Assembly (NCBI RefSeq): GCF_964204645.1
Contig: NC_134031.1
Location: 18,843,307 to 18,907,306 of the forward strand
Origin: Tubulanus polymorphus
Taxonomy: Eukaryota > Nemertea > Palaeonemertea > Tubulaniformes > Tubulanidae
Reading direction: 5' to 3'
DNA length: 64,000 nt
A model generated the notes under the pieces. That model made no database searches. It was not told the origin of the DNA and saw nothing but the letters and a program-made list of their open reading frames with translations. This document shows positions 49,560 through 64,000 of the stretch, piece after piece (the first letter of the stretch is position 1; the number at the start of each line of letters is the position of its first letter). The position numbers and the translations under genes were made by a program.

Positions 49560-49800
49560 TTAAGGCCAGTCATATACAGGCGGTACAGCGACAACCATTG
49601 ATGAAACAGTCACTAAACATTGATGAGGCACTCTATCCTCTGTGTTGAAACCTTTTCTTTGCAATTTCGAAACTCTGCGTGTTGTAGCGATAATAAGAAA
49701 TCTCACATTTTGGATGAAAAAACAAAGTCCGAAATTTTGCCATGAGACCAATTTATTCGACGTTTCGATTATGTCACAATATAGTCATCTTCAGGAATAC
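49560..49800 (-). repeat. Family C repeat, longest copy
   Basis: On the minus strand it reads ttcctgaagatgactatatt, then cgaaacgtcgaataaattgg, aaaatttcggactttg, aaaatgtgagatttctta and gtttcatcaatggttgtcgc. The other copies at 21.3, 22.9 and 42.2 kb are fragments of this order. It has no open frame of note. Confidence 0.75.
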
Positions 49801-51549
49801 ATAGTGCTATAACAAGATTATGAAACATTAGGCAACCCCCGAACTGAGATTAGGGATAACTCTACCGCCTGGTTACAGCGATATCCAGTCTGAATCGCGG
49901 TGAACGATATAGAACACGTTCCAAGTTCCACTAGTCTACACCACTCAATGATCGTAAGACCAAAAAAAAAATCATGTTTAATGAATAATTCATAGGTTCA
50001 AGATTCGCTTCAAAACAATTAACGGCAATCAACAAAACCAACACATGAACCGCTGATGAAGTAATCAACTCTAAAAACAGAAAGTAATGTAAAATCAATG
50101 TTGTAAGAGTGAGTACACAGCTGTAGTGACTGCGCTTATTTCACATCGACTCTTCTAATACTAGATAAACACCAAATCACTACCCACAGTTACACCGGGA
50201 TGTGGCAGAGCGACCTTAGGATTTGAGAGTCACGATATGTGATCTTAGATAAAGAGTCAAATCTAACCAAGAACACTGTGTAAACTCGAGAGCCGTGTAT
50301 TCTATTTCTAATTCAATCTACCAATCAGCAAAGCTCGAAACCCTCATAATGCACCAAGTGTGAGATATATAGACTTTCGAGATTTATCTGAACCAGGATA
50401 TTATTCAAATAAAATGCAGCTTTTTTTAGAGATCTTGTTTCTTGACGTTATTCATGTTTGCTAATGAAAATACTACTGTAACATCGACGCGAAACTTATT
50501 TCCTGTTCACCAAATCAACAGTACCAGAACCGGAAATCTTTCTCAATCTTCAAGATTCTGAACGTTATCTACGACGTATTCCAGCAGCGGAGACCGATAG
50601 AACTGTGAAACCCCTTCCAGGAGAAAGTTGGCTGGAAATTTGTTAGATCTTTAACACGATTTTCTCAAGTTTTTTCTATTTTCGGTTGGTATTGTATAAC
50701 CCGTCGTAGAACTTTGATGACAAGTCCTTCAAAAGACACCGGTACACTCGCCCTATGTATAAAAGTAGCCAACTTGTATGTGTTTCTCTATCGAAGCTTA
50801 AACTGATCAAAAACCAATTTTCTACAGAGGAAAATAATTCTTTTAAAGTGAAGCTTGTTCACAGTTAACTAAGCGGAAACGGAATATTCTGTTGTGTTTT
50901 GCATCTTTTTCTTGTGCGATTTGTACCTACTGCGCAGTACACGTGGAAACCTGTTGAGAGCTCAGGTAATGATGATGATAATGTTAAAAGGGGACCTACA
51001 TTCCTAGCACCATACCAGAACTCGGTTCCACCCGTAACATGTGACGGAACGAGTTGAAAATAGATGGTCTAACGCTAATGGAGAAACAAATATTAACCAA
51101 GGACTGCTTTGAATATTGGACCGTTGGAAAGTGAAGTGATTGGCACCTATGCATTTTTCACACCTGTAAAACACTTGGGTGACTAGCTAGACATAAAGGT
51201 CACTCCTATGATGCATTTTATGAGTAAGAATCCTCGAGACGGATTTTTGTAAACGTCTTTATGATTCCACCAAAGGGAAGCAAAGGTTTAAGACTGAAGG
51301 TGATTAGAATTGATGAAAGAACGCTTTGCAAGAGCAAAAAAAAATCTATTTCTCTTTTTTGTCCTGGTTGATGTTGTTAAAAAAGAAGGACGACGTCAAA
51401 GAAATATAGAAGATTTGAGAGGAGGAATTTCTGAGGCAAAAAGAATACGGTGAATGTAAGTAGGCTTATTACCAATAAATAAAACATCGGAGCTTTGAAT
51501 AAATGGCGCGAGTCTTACTTTACAGAGAACAAATTATTTAATACTGCAG
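49801..51549. other. No recognised gene
   Basis: AT-rich sequence with no recognised gene or repeat. Confidence 0.5.
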
Positions 51550-51747
51550 ATCAATCAAACCGTGCGACGAAATGTCAAAGAATCGCGGAAGCTGTTGCAC
51601 GGATACAGAGATGAACAAGATCAAGAGGATGGAGAATCATGCATCATTTGTAATCAGCATCTTCGACTGGGAGATTTGATTGCTGCAGCATTCACGACCG
51701 AGAAATGTAGGGATAAAAGCGAATTGTGCGCAGCCGCGTCGCATTGA
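51550..51747 (+). other. Candidate terminal coding exon (weak)
   Basis: An acceptor-like sequence (aaattatttaatactgcag|) opens a 65-codon frame to a TGA at 51745-51747. The peptide begins INQTVRRNVKES, has an acidic stretch (DEQDQEDGE) and then a CIICNQH pair with further cysteines. A zinc-binding fold would need more cysteine or histidine residues than are seen, so none is claimed. It starts in phase 0, compatible with the candidate exon ending at 47088. Splice signals and an open frame are the only evidence. Confidence 0.2.
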
Positions 51748-52209
51748 TCAACAGGAGACTTGGGGGAAAAAATTCCGCGTAGGCATCGTTTTCAGAGAGG
51801 AGCCGCTCTGCGAGAATACAGTCCACCTGATGCCGCCGGAGTATATTATGAAAAACGACGATGACTGTTTGAAATATGAGCGCCGAGCGGAGAATTCCTA
51901 ATCATACAAAACGAGGACGGCTTTATTCAGAATTCAGCGTTTCATTGCAGTCCAATTGAATATAGCCGTAAAAACGACTCATTCTCGCAAAACCCCGAAG
52001 AAAAGACGATTTTAGAATGTATGAAATATGAATAAAATCGCAGTTGCCCGATTCATAGTATTGTTTAGAAAATTTAGTATTTTCCAAAACAGTGAAATTA
52101 TTCATAGATTGTATCCGAGTTCTACATCGTGGGCCGTAGAATACCACTGAATCAGAGAATAGAGTTTGGAAAAGTTCTGGAGAGTTCTAGATCGTAAGTT
52201 GTAAGTAAC
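51748..52209. other. No recognised gene
   Basis: No gene recognised beyond the candidate exon just upstream. Confidence 0.4.
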
Positions 52210-52242
52210 TTGGAGTAATCATTTGAAAAATGATTACTCCAA
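52210..52242. repeat. Perfect 15-bp-arm hairpin, 3-nt loop
   Basis: ttggagtaatcattt (52210-52224) and aaatgattactccaa (52228-52242) are exact reverse complements with loop gaa. The tiny loop argues against a microRNA precursor. It looks like a recent template-switch product. Confidence 0.92.
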
Positions 52243-53527
52243 GGTTAGACCCACTACTCGACGAGAAAATAATGGGAATATTTCTTCAAACTTTTCAGCG
52301 TGCTGGGAGCTACGTACATCGTAATGACGTCAAACGTTGTTAAAGAACAGGCTCAGATGTAAGATTAGAGGCATTTTGATTGGCCAACATGTCTAACATA
52401 ACCCGCTGAATTGTGTCTATCGTTTGCATAACAAGATGACAATATCCCCACAAGATACCTATAACGCTTCTACGTGCTCGCCATCGTTGCGTCAATTTCT
52501 TTTCGGAAAAAAAGAGAAAAAAAGAAGATGATCAAAACCACGATAGACTAATAGACTGGATTTGGTGACATAGTCATCGTCTGCCAGTCAGAGTAGAAAC
52601 TGTCGCTGGGGTTTAGATGAATCATGAATCACACCTCTGAACAACAATCCCTAAAGGTGACGACGGCACAATTACTGCGAAATTAGATTTGCATAATGTT
52701 TTTGTAACCGCGTGCGGAGAAAACTGCGTCGTAAAACGCGAAGTGTCTGTCGGGAGAATACTGATTCAAACTCAACGGTCGCTGCCGCAGCGAGCAGACG
52801 ACGAAACCACCTCTCGACCACAATCGCGAGAGCGCGACGCAGAAACAATCAGAAATCTAATTAATTGAAAGTCGACAGGTTAAAAGCTCCCGGTTCTCGC
52901 AAATCGGGCATCAGAAAAAAAAATGTCAAGAAAATGTCCGATTCTGCGTCATCGAGAAAAAATACTGTCAAACCGACGGAGATGAAAGCTTACAATCTAG
53001 GTCGAATGTAGAAATGTTGTCAACAGAAGAAAATGCGAATTCGAAAGAGACTATAGCCCCCTGGTGCACAGCGTTGTCGTTATGGGGAAAGCATTCATTC
53101 GCGAATGGCTTAAACTCTAGAACTCTCGGTCGGAATATTATCGGTGACACTGTGAGGGAAACTTAGTTTATTCTGTGTTGTCGTTTGGTTTCATTAAACT
53201 GTTGATTCGATGAACAGAAATCATGATTTCCTGCCTCCACTGGAACACCCTCCCCTCCCCCCTTCACAGTCACCCTCACAGACTCCCACCAGAGAGTAAG
53301 TCATCAATCACTTAAACAAAGGAAAACTCAACTAATTGATCAAGTCGGTTTAGAGTTCACTATGTGACAACATAAATCATGATCGATCAGCCTGGAAGAG
53401 TGAGGGTAGATATTAGAGAGAGGGAGAGAGGGAGGGAGAGAGAATTCAGGCTCGTCGCCTCTCTTTAAACTAGTGTATTACCCGAGTCAGAAATTAGTGT
53501 GATTATAACTAACATCTCTACCATCAG
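52243..53527. other. No recognised gene
   Basis: A CRE octamer lies at 52325-52332. A purine-rich run (gagagagggagagaggg) lies at 53412-53442. No gene was recognised. Confidence 0.45.
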
Positions 53528-53604
53528 CGCCGCCATGAATGACGTAAGACCAGGAGCACTCGATCCCCGCGAGAGAGCCCCCATACACACCCTTCCGGTT
53601 TACT
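53528..53604 (+). CDS. Candidate coding exon, unknown protein
   Basis: The acceptor is preceded by a branch-site-like taactaac and a short pyrimidine tract (accatcag|). Seven bases into the exon is an ATG at 53535 in an ideal GCCGCCATGA context. The 23 codons that follow are open (MNDVRPGALDPRE...HTLPVY) and end at a consensus donor, T|GTAAGTGC, with GT at 53605. The exon ends in phase 1. This could be a first coding exon with a 7-nt leader, or an internal exon reading AAMND... I do not recognise the peptide. The phase fits an acceptor at 55965 whose frame stays open to a TAG after about 46 codons, but that link is weak. No transcript supports it, and it may be chance. Confidence 0.33.
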
Positions 53605-54242
53605 GTAAGTGCTTGTTCTATTGCCAGTCTCCACTAGGGACTTGAACGTGTGTGTTGTGGATAATGCATTTACTTTTTATTTTTGGTAAACAGAATTTGT
53701 TCGTTCACAAAAACGAATCTTGTTCACTATAATCTTAGCTCCTAAGTAGATACCAAACCGTGGTAAAAATATCGCAGAAAATAAGAGAAGAGAAGAGGGG
53801 TATATGGAAGATTATTCGAAGGAGTGTGTGGCTAATGGGAATTACTAGATACAAAATCCCCACACGAGTAAAATGTCACAAAATATCTATATATAAACGC
53901 GTAAAGATATTACTGATGTCTGATGTCTTAAAGCGATATAAGTCTGGTGTCGGGTGTAATCACTACTTGTTGAGATGCAGGACTGTGTGTCGTTAATTTC
54001 TTGCCACGTTAGTCTCACGGTGAATTTAATTATGTAGCAGTCGTACAGAATTCCGCTCTGTCTTAACGGGGATAAATTTCGAATACACCGTCGGGCCGGA
54101 CTGGGGCTCAGCAGCAAGCTGTCTGCCACACTCAGAGGACGTGATGAAACGCTAAGAAAACCTACCACATACAAATATAAATGTAAAGAAACTGGAAGTC
54201 AAGTTTATAAAAAAAGAGATCTGAAAGATACGATTCGTTCGG
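53605..54242. other. No recognised gene
   Basis: No recognised gene; if the exon at 53528 is real, this is intron. Confidence 0.4.
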
Positions 54243-54312
54243 GTTCGATGCGGGATTCGAACCCACTCTCTTCGGCTGCGAGTCAAACGCTTTAACCACC
54301 AGACAAAAATGG
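54243..54312 (-). repeat. tRNA-like element (SINE head or tRNA relic)
   Basis: On the minus strand an A-box-like tgtctggtggttaa is followed by an anticodon-arm region whose loop would read CGC. A well-paired T arm follows (GTGGG-TTCGAAT-CCCGC, B box at plus 54253-54263). No matching acceptor stem was found and the anticodon stem has mismatches, so a functional tRNA is doubtful. Confidence 0.5.
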
Positions 54313-55790
54313 CAATAAGACACGATTGAAGCGATCATTTATAGTTACAGCGACATTTTGATGAGTTCATCCGTTTTCTTTCGAAAAGCATTTCAGGATG
54401 AGGGCTAGAGTTTCGTGTGAATGACAACCTGTGAACAATGCGTCAACATTCAAGTAATAACAGTGTGACTGTATGTATTTGTCGTTACAGAATCAGGTGG
54501 CGTCAACTCTCGCGGGCTACGACTAATGTCCAATACGATCTGTATTCAATACTGGTCACTGTTTGGACGCGTGTGAGATGAATCGGTCAGTTCATTAATG
54601 GTGACCGGTTCCATCAAAACGGCTGCATCATCATCAGCAGCCTTCGATACACAGAACATCCATTGAATTATCCGCTTAAAACCGCCTCTGCTATTATTAT
54701 TCATCTATCGGTTAGAAATTAGCCAGTCGCATCCGGTGGTTTTTCTCGCGAGAGGTCGTTACCCGAAAGGTGAACGCGCCGAACTCTGATTGGAATTATA
54801 TATTGAGTTCATGTTAACACCGTGAATATGAATTTGCATAGTGTTTTTCTCAAACCGGTCAGCCATAACTGGAAATGAGTAAGGTATATTGACGATCATT
54901 ATCAATCATTATCAAATATATCATTTCTGAAGATGTACGAATTATGGCTAATGATATATTCGCGATACAACAAAACTGGATTTGACCATTTTTCGATTTA
55001 GTATTCTTTACAAACAAAAGGAAATGCTATTCAGAACTTGGCAAAACCAGATCTTGGGTTTGACAAGATTCACCATCTTTTTTTCGCAATGTAAAATTGA
55101 AAAATGTTTAGAAAAACAAAAGAAATATTCGCTACTGCGCCATTTATTATTGATTCATGAACGGAAATGCTCGAAAAGCGGATCGCATGGTAAAGAAAGT
55201 GACTGTACGGCGACGGCGGGAAATCATGTAAAATTTATAACGTTTTAAAACCGCATCTGACGCAATTTAATTAGTATAAATCAGGAGCGCCGTCGTTACT
55301 GTAGGGTCCTCGATATAATTGGCATTCAGAGATGGTTTCGATGATAATGAAGGTAAAGGTGATGAGGCTATAAATGCTGAGTCATTCCGCTGAGTCTGAC
55401 TCGAGGAGAGACGTGGAGTTAGTTGTCTTTAGTTAATTAGTCGTCGCTTTGTTTTTCCATTCATCGCGTAAAAACCTTTAATGAGAATATTGTCGCATGA
55501 AATTTTTCCACACCCCCGATTCCGTCTTTTGAATGTCATTTCAAACGATAATTAGCAAAGGAAACTGCTGCGACGGCAGGCATGCGCGCGCATATGCAAC
55601 TATATTCAAATACGGTCAATGATCCACAAATTAGTTCGAAAAACAACGTTCAATCATTAATCTCAAGACGATGCATCATCCAAACATTCCAGTTGGTCAT
55701 TATGGCCCGAGTTATGGATCAAAAATAGCGCACAAACCTTGCCAAAATCCTAACCCACACATAATCGCATACACTATTCTCTTCTCATGG
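54313..55790. other. No recognised gene
   Basis: No gene recognised. An 88-codon frame at 54982-55248 (+) has no domain. Confidence 0.5.
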
Positions 55791-55794
55791 GCTG

Positions 55795-55870
55795 GGATTC
55801 GAACCTGATGGCATCCAGAGACTCCCGAGAATTATAGTTCACCTATGCGAGCACAGATGTCGTTAGCATC
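55795..55870 (-). repeat. B-box tRNA-like fragment
   Basis: The minus strand has GGTTCGAATCC at plus 55795-55805 and a tRNA-like length of upstream sequence with only a weak A box. Probably a tRNA-derived SINE fragment. Confidence 0.35.
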
Positions 55871-58449
<2,579 letters not shown>

Positions 58450-58800
58450 TTTCAAGTAGACACCAAGCCAGTTGCATGGGTTAGATTTGATACCTCTCAG
58501 TTCATCTTGGTTCTTAACCTTTCTAACAGCCCAATACCACGGGACGGGGCTCTGTTTTACTCTGGTAACCTCAGTTGCATTGGATTAGATTTAAGACCTT
58601 TAAGTGTTCATCTTGGTTCTACAATCAGTCTTAAGCTGTTAGGACCACGAGACAGGGTCTGCTCAATATGGACTATCAGATAACATGTAGGCCTATATAC
58701 GGATAACATAACATAAACAACTATTGTAAAGACCAGTCATACATCGGGCTAATCTAAAAACTTAAGACGTGTCTTGTGATTTAAGACCACTTTTGGACTA
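58450..58800 (+). repeat. Family D-like repeat with tandem duplication
   Basis: Two diverged copies of about 105-110 bp run in tandem. Each has cagttgcat(g/t)g(g)attagatt, then a gttcatcttggttct match, then cca(c)gagaca/gggacggggtct near the end (first about 58470-58570, second about 58571-58665). An aagac-gtctt-type segment at 58740-58800 then resembles the 38.0- and 41.2-kb family D copies. Confidence 0.6.
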
Positions 58801-61800
58801 AAGTCATGACTGACAACACGGACTGCTCGGAGTTCCGGATCGCGCTCAATATTGCTCCGTCGCTGTGTTTATGATGAAGAATTATCGCTCCCGTCACAAT
58901 GCGCAGTCCCCAAGGTCAAGGTCGATTCGTGATACGCATGATGTAGTAATTAAACGTAAAGGTCCCACAATTTTACATTTATTCTTTATTATTTTCATTA
59001 TCCATGTATTGATGATTGGAAAATGTTCACGTATCATTTCACACACTGACGAATGGCGCTAGCAACCATCCGAGAGATTTCTAAACATCTGATAAACTGT
59101 TACTGAGTCAGTTTGCTATATTGGGGCATTTACCATTTTCATTTTTACTCCGTCCGTTGTTTGACTGGTGGCAATGGTGGAAACAAACCGCACGTCACAG
59201 GTATAAGAAAAATAAGCAAACAATCGCTCGTCGCATGATCATAGAATATGAAACCATTTCCATCAAGCTAGATTAAATTCACATGGATATCAAAGTTCTT
59301 ACCAAGAAATGTGATAGTATTTTCGCTCGTACTATTTAAGAATAACCCATTTAGTAATTGTTATCGACGCAAAGGTCATCCTATGAGAAACCAAAGCTTA
59401 CCTTATTGTAATGACGGTTCTCGGTACCTAAATGGATAAATTCAACGTCGCAATTCCTGAAGATTTAAGAGAAAGAATCGTTAAAACAAGCCATAAAAAG
59501 GCAAAGTAGATATTTTGATGCAGTTTGGAAAAGCCATCGAATTATACAGTTACAGTCGCCACCGATGAATAAATTGCAATTCAGCAAATGCAGACCGTGT
59601 GCCGACGTTCGTCGACGTTTGAAAATTCAAAAAGGGGGTTAGTTCGAAACCCCCCTAAGGACACCCAGTATTTAACTGATTTGAAGGTAAAATAAGCGAA
59701 AACTTTTAGTTTTAAAAAGAGGGATTGTTGTATGTATCACTCAATTCAAATAATACATTGCTTAAGATGATGAGGTTGATATAGATGAATCAGCATCATT
59801 GAACAATTTAGTTCAGTTGGGCTTTTAACTGGGGAATGTACTCTTTAAACACTATTGCCTAAAACTCGACAGCAATGCCCTTTTTGATTGTGCTTTTCTG
59901 GAAGAGGGAATATGTTTTTATCGGTAGAAGGTTTCTATAGTCGCGGAAACTGAGGAACAGGTAGAAACTTCCAACGCTGTAATCACAAGAGAAGGTAGAT
60001 AATTCTGGACGAGCACAATCGACGTAAGTCATGTATTGAGGGTGTCTTAGCACCAGAATCTAGTAACATGGTTCTCGACTATATTTCAACCCGAGTAGAA
60101 TTTATCTTTTTTCTTAATAATTCAACTGAAAATTATGACACCTCATTATGGGTGATTTTATCAAATCTCCAGACGTACAAAATCCTGCCCAAAAAGGTAG
60201 ACATATTGTTTGGAATCTGGTGATGAACAGTTAGAGAGAAAGAGAGAGAGAGAGAGAAACTGATGTATCTTCATTTATCTTTTCGCAGCGACGTCGGGCG
60301 ATGACTAGGAGGTAATTACAGCAATTTAATGGCCTGTGACAGGGTGTCTACAGACCCCCGATCACATCTATTTCATTTCCCAATGGGCCGCGTTCGCATG
60401 GCAATCACAAGCATACGACGACGCGGGCTTAACAGCCGAAACATTTTTACGACCGGTTTTTAAACGTCTTGTAACTGGTGTACAGCGCCGCACTGATAAG
60501 ACAATTTTACCGACAGTCAGTGCTTTCAACGCGCCTGGGGACCGTCACAAACTGTCTACGACAACAACCCGCCTTGTAATTTATATTTTCCCGTCGCCTG
60601 AGTTTTTAAATTGAAACGTTTCGAAGAGAATACGAAAGAAGGTGCAGATATTTCCCCAACCGATTCAGCAGCGAGACTTTAACTACACCGCTTACCTCTC
60701 GATAAGACGATTTATGATAAGAATTTCACCGTTTAAGTCCTAGAATACACGTGCTTACCTAATTGAACTCGATAGTGATAAGTTCCGAATCCGGGTTTAA
60801 ACGTGACGTCACTGCGGGCTAAAGACAACGATATCCGTGTTTTGCAATAATAGACGCGCGCGCGCGAGTAGATGATAGAACGGTAAGAGGAGATGCTCGT
60901 CGTGGCGCGGAGGATGCTGCAGAGAAGGTAACAGCGACGACGGATGAAGATCGGTTACAGCGAAGCGATTATCAGACGGAGTCGCAACATCTCTGACACA
61001 TCAGATTAGAAGCGATGAGACAGACACACACACACAGATACACCAGACAGTCGACAGGTCACTGTTTCTACCTTAGATTCGCCTATTACCTTCAGAAACT
61101 GATACTTAACACACACAAAACTTCTCAAAATACGTTACTCCTAAAACAATTTTTGATAAATACGCGTATATTTGGAACAGTTTTGAAATATCCTTGCACA
61201 GGAAGCGAGAGTAGAAGGAAGTTCTTCAGAATTATGCTGTTGCTGATTATCACCTCAAACTGTTATAAAAGAGCTTTATTCCAACGTTCAAGCGATTTCT
61301 AAAGGAATACGTTCGTTAAATCTGGATGATTCGCTTAGAACGAGATCTCAAAATTCCCAAGCTTAGTAAACTGCATATGATTTATTGCAAAACTTTCGCA
61401 GGTTCCACAGAAACTGTTTCGCAATCGAGCTGGGATAAAAACGTTTCTCAATTCTGAAGAATATTCGACTGAATTTTGTCGCCGTGTCCGGTCACGATCT
61501 CGGTTACTGATTAATCATGATTTACTGAAGCACGATATCCGTAGATCCATTAAAACAACCGTACACCCTCGCTCTCTCTCTCACTCTCTTTACCTCAACA
61601 CGAGAGAAATACCGAATGAACAGCGAAATAATGTTTCAATTTATTCACGCATCTACTTTAGAGACCGCGGTAGGTGAACGCAAAAAACAATGCTACGGCA
61701 GCGACGGAAAATGTATTCTTGTCACTTGGGTTTTGTATTCCTAACGGTACGTGTCTCCGCAGCGATGCTGTTATTCTCGCGTTTTTGTGACGGCGCATAC

Positions 61801-62964
61801 GATGATGAAGTAGTAACAGTAAATGAATGCACGCGCGCGCACTTTTGACAAGTTTGCGTCGAGACGAAGAGTTGAAACAATAGAAATTCCGCAGGAGGAT
61901 CTAAGACTCGACAGTTTCTCGTGATACGAGACCATCAAACGAGACGGCATTCAGTGAGTGTACGCGCGCCGCACGCGATCGGGGAAGTATTTAAACGCGA
62001 CAAATCAGTATCTGAGGAGAGAGCTAGCTATCTATAGAGCCTGGAGATATTGTAGTGATCCTCCCTCGGTATCCCCATCACAGACACTAGAAATCATACT
62101 TGGCTTGACCGTTCTGAACTAACTATACACGAGACCTGGCCTGTATTATCTATAGCCCACTTTATTGTCTCCCATCTATTAGCTATTAGTCTCCCATAAG
62201 TAGGATGAAAAAATACCACCCTGCTTGATATTGGGAATTCTGCCATCGAGTTGACAAAATGTTCCCTCACCTCAAGTACCACAGCACTGATACACACTCA
62301 AGGTACTTGGTGGATCTTCGGTCTAACAATAATAACGTGGGCGTTCTTTGCACCAATCTACGAGAACTGTACGCCGTGTACTGGCCGGTACAGAGCGAAG
62401 ACGTGAAGGTTTGTGAACTGATTGAGTCAGCTCAGTCATCGTGTGACACTCTTTCAGTGCGCGGCACCAGACTGTGTCCGCGGTGCGCGGTACCTGTACT
62501 CAAACGTACTAATAATTGAAGAGGTTTATAAGTAAATATTTATCCAGTTATCGACTGACAAGAGAAGCTAATTAAGTGATCACCACGCCGCGAGCTGACT
62601 GCTGCTACTGCTGCAGCTATATTCGCCGTCAGTCATGCTGCGGCACAACGTATTCTTATGTCAAACGATTTATAATACTTGTATTAATGGGGCGGGTACA
62701 CTGCAGTAGCCTAATTACTATTATATGTAGACCTATTGTCTCCCTGTATCTTCTGCCTATGCATTTAACATTAGAATGCTATTATGGCAGTTAATGATTT
62801 GTGTAAGAGAGTTCCTTAATGTATACATCTGTTTGTTATACAGACATTGTGCGGATCTGATCCGGACGAAGTGTATGCAAATGACAATAAGACATCTGAT
62901 GGGTTTGTATACGCGATCTATGAGAATTCCTTTGAAATAGTTTAAGTTATGCTTCTGCTTTTAA
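58801..62964. other. Long stretch without recognised genes
   Basis: Nothing coding was recognised. Small items are: a (GA)n run at 60236-60258; a CRE octamer at 60804-60811; two minus-strand donor-like sites (gag|gtaagc near 60693 and tag|gtaagc near 60762); an acceptor-like atttatcttttcgcag| ending near 60290 with stops soon after; and an (AC)n run at 61022-61036. Open frames at 60336-60614, 61015-61302 and 62259-62519 have no recognisable domain. Confidence 0.5.
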
Positions 62965-63095
62965 ATCCTTGGGCCAGTTGCACAGTCAGGGCTTAGAAAT
63001 AAGACAGGTCTAAGACTATTTTGGTCTCAATACAATCTAACAAGGTCAATCAAAGGAATAAGGGCCACACTGTGTATAACTGGGCCGTGAACAGT
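62965..63095 (+). repeat. Family D dispersed repeat
   Basis: It begins ggccagttgcacagtcaggg and contains agacaggtctaagactattt, ggtctcaatacaatctaac and a closing ggccacactgtgtataactg. It corresponds in order to 41232-41345. Confidence 0.6.
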
Positions 63096-63830
63096 AGATG
63101 GGATTGTTGAAGTGACCACAAAGGTTAATGGCCTACACGGTCGTGTCGATGATACATGCATTGGCCATTCCATACGTACGGGTTTCGGGAAAAAAGGGTT
63201 AAAATTATACAAACTTCACACTGAGCTTAAAAACAAAAAGGGGGAGGGATCATATTTGCCCAGCTGCATGATAACCCAGCAATTCACGCTTCAATTTCAT
63301 TTTCAATCTCAAACAACGAGAGATCAAACAGTGATTTATTTCACTAATTCGATTTATCATCGTAACGTCAGAATAGACCCAGGCGGCGCGTGTCCTGATG
63401 GCGCCCGTCACCACGGAGCACTAACCGTACTGAAATCATTAATCTTTACGCCACTTTAAACACAATGTAAAATTCTATTGTTCCGAAAAATGCTACGTCG
63501 AATTGTGAAATTGTAAAAATTATGCGGCATATCTTTTGCTGCGGATGCTGGCGCGCGTGGATACGACGAGTGATGATCAACCGTATTTATTTGATTTCTC
63601 AGCATCCCTCGGGAGTGCTGAACATTGTGCGATTTTTCTCAAATATCCCGCATCCCTGTAAGGCAACTTACACTGACTTCACGCTGAAATATTTGTGGTG
63701 ATTCGTTTTTTTTTTTTGGTAACATTATGATTCATAATATCTCCTGAAGTGTTTTTTATACTTGTTTTTAAAGGTTCATTGAGCTTTCTAAAATCTACCG
63801 CATGATGTAAAAGAATGATTCTTCCTCGTC
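63096..63830. other. No recognised gene
   Basis: A 115-codon frame at 63112-63459 (+) has no recognisable domain and a mixed composition. It is not called. Confidence 0.5.
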
Positions 63831-63895
63831 ACGAGTTCGAGCCTGATGACTGCCTCAGGTTCGAATCCCTGCCGAGGCAGGATGCAAACGAATAA
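63831..63895 (+). repeat. B-box tRNA-like fragment
   Basis: GGTTCGAATCC lies at 63858-63868, with a second B-box-like gagttcgagcc 22-23 bp upstream. The tail ctgccgaggcaggatg matches the tail after the B box at 35641. No full tRNA body is seen. Consistent with a decayed tRNA-derived SINE. Confidence 0.4.
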
Positions 63896-64000
63896 ACACC
63901 CTGCACATTCAATCTATAGAAAGAAGTGTTCTAATTCAATTCTTCGTCCCAACTTTATTTAAATAAAACATGTGTCATTCGTGACAATATTCACTTTAAA

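Noticed and set aside
52210-52242. MicroRNA precursor
   Set aside because: A 15-bp stem with a 3-nt loop is too short and too tight for a microRNA hairpin.

Overview
The window reads as animal nuclear DNA, most likely from a marine invertebrate. It is AT-rich but not strongly CpG-depleted. It is dense in microsatellites, minisatellites and short dispersed repeats, and has no bacterial gene packing, no operons and no long open reading frames. A mollusc or other lophotrochozoan is a guess from the style of the repeats; nothing here fixes the species.

No protein-coding gene can be named. The open frames present are about as long as chance allows in 64 kb, apart from those created by repeats (35-bp minisatellite, CAG tract). 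The one certain gene is an intron-containing tRNA-Tyr(GUA) at 16763-16853 (+). A few short segments look like candidate exons from splice signals only: 53528-53604 (+) with an ideal ATG context, 46999-47088 (+), 51550-51747 (+), and a non-coding one at 12869-12931 (-). A CpG-rich patch with a TATA box at 24.3-24.7 kb could be a promoter. The window is probably intergenic or inside large introns.

The main content is repeats. Family A is a 38-39 bp minisatellite unit (core ccagttccacagttgtg) that forms arrays in both orientations near 2.7, 4.1, 7.4, 11.0, 44.9 and 47.2 kb, with decayed single units elsewhere. A 49-bp minisatellite fills 10.05-10.66 kb and recurs inverted at 25.6-25.8 kb. A roughly 245-bp MITE-like element with long terminal inverted repeats lies at 40.1 kb, with a diverged relative at 46.5 kb. 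Family B (about 390 bp) is at 18.9 and 33.4 kb. Family C (a cgaaacgttgaat core) occurs at 21.3, 22.9, 42.2 and 49.6 kb. Family D (aagactggtctta-like) occurs at 13.0, 38.0, 41.2, 58.5 and 63.0 kb. Several tRNA-like pieces with an intact B box suggest tRNA-derived SINEs. There are also a 35-bp array (1.4 kb), a 48-bp array (45.5 kb), a 77-bp tandem duplication (34.4 kb), a 205-bp TA tract (5.9 kb), a 470-bp polypyrimidine tract (48.5 kb) and a pure 78-unit CAG tract (57.3 kb).

No multi-gene system of any kind was found. The signals most worth a second look are the dispersed two-orientation minisatellite families, the MITE pair, the pure (CAG)78 tract, and the candidate coding exon at 53.5 kb.
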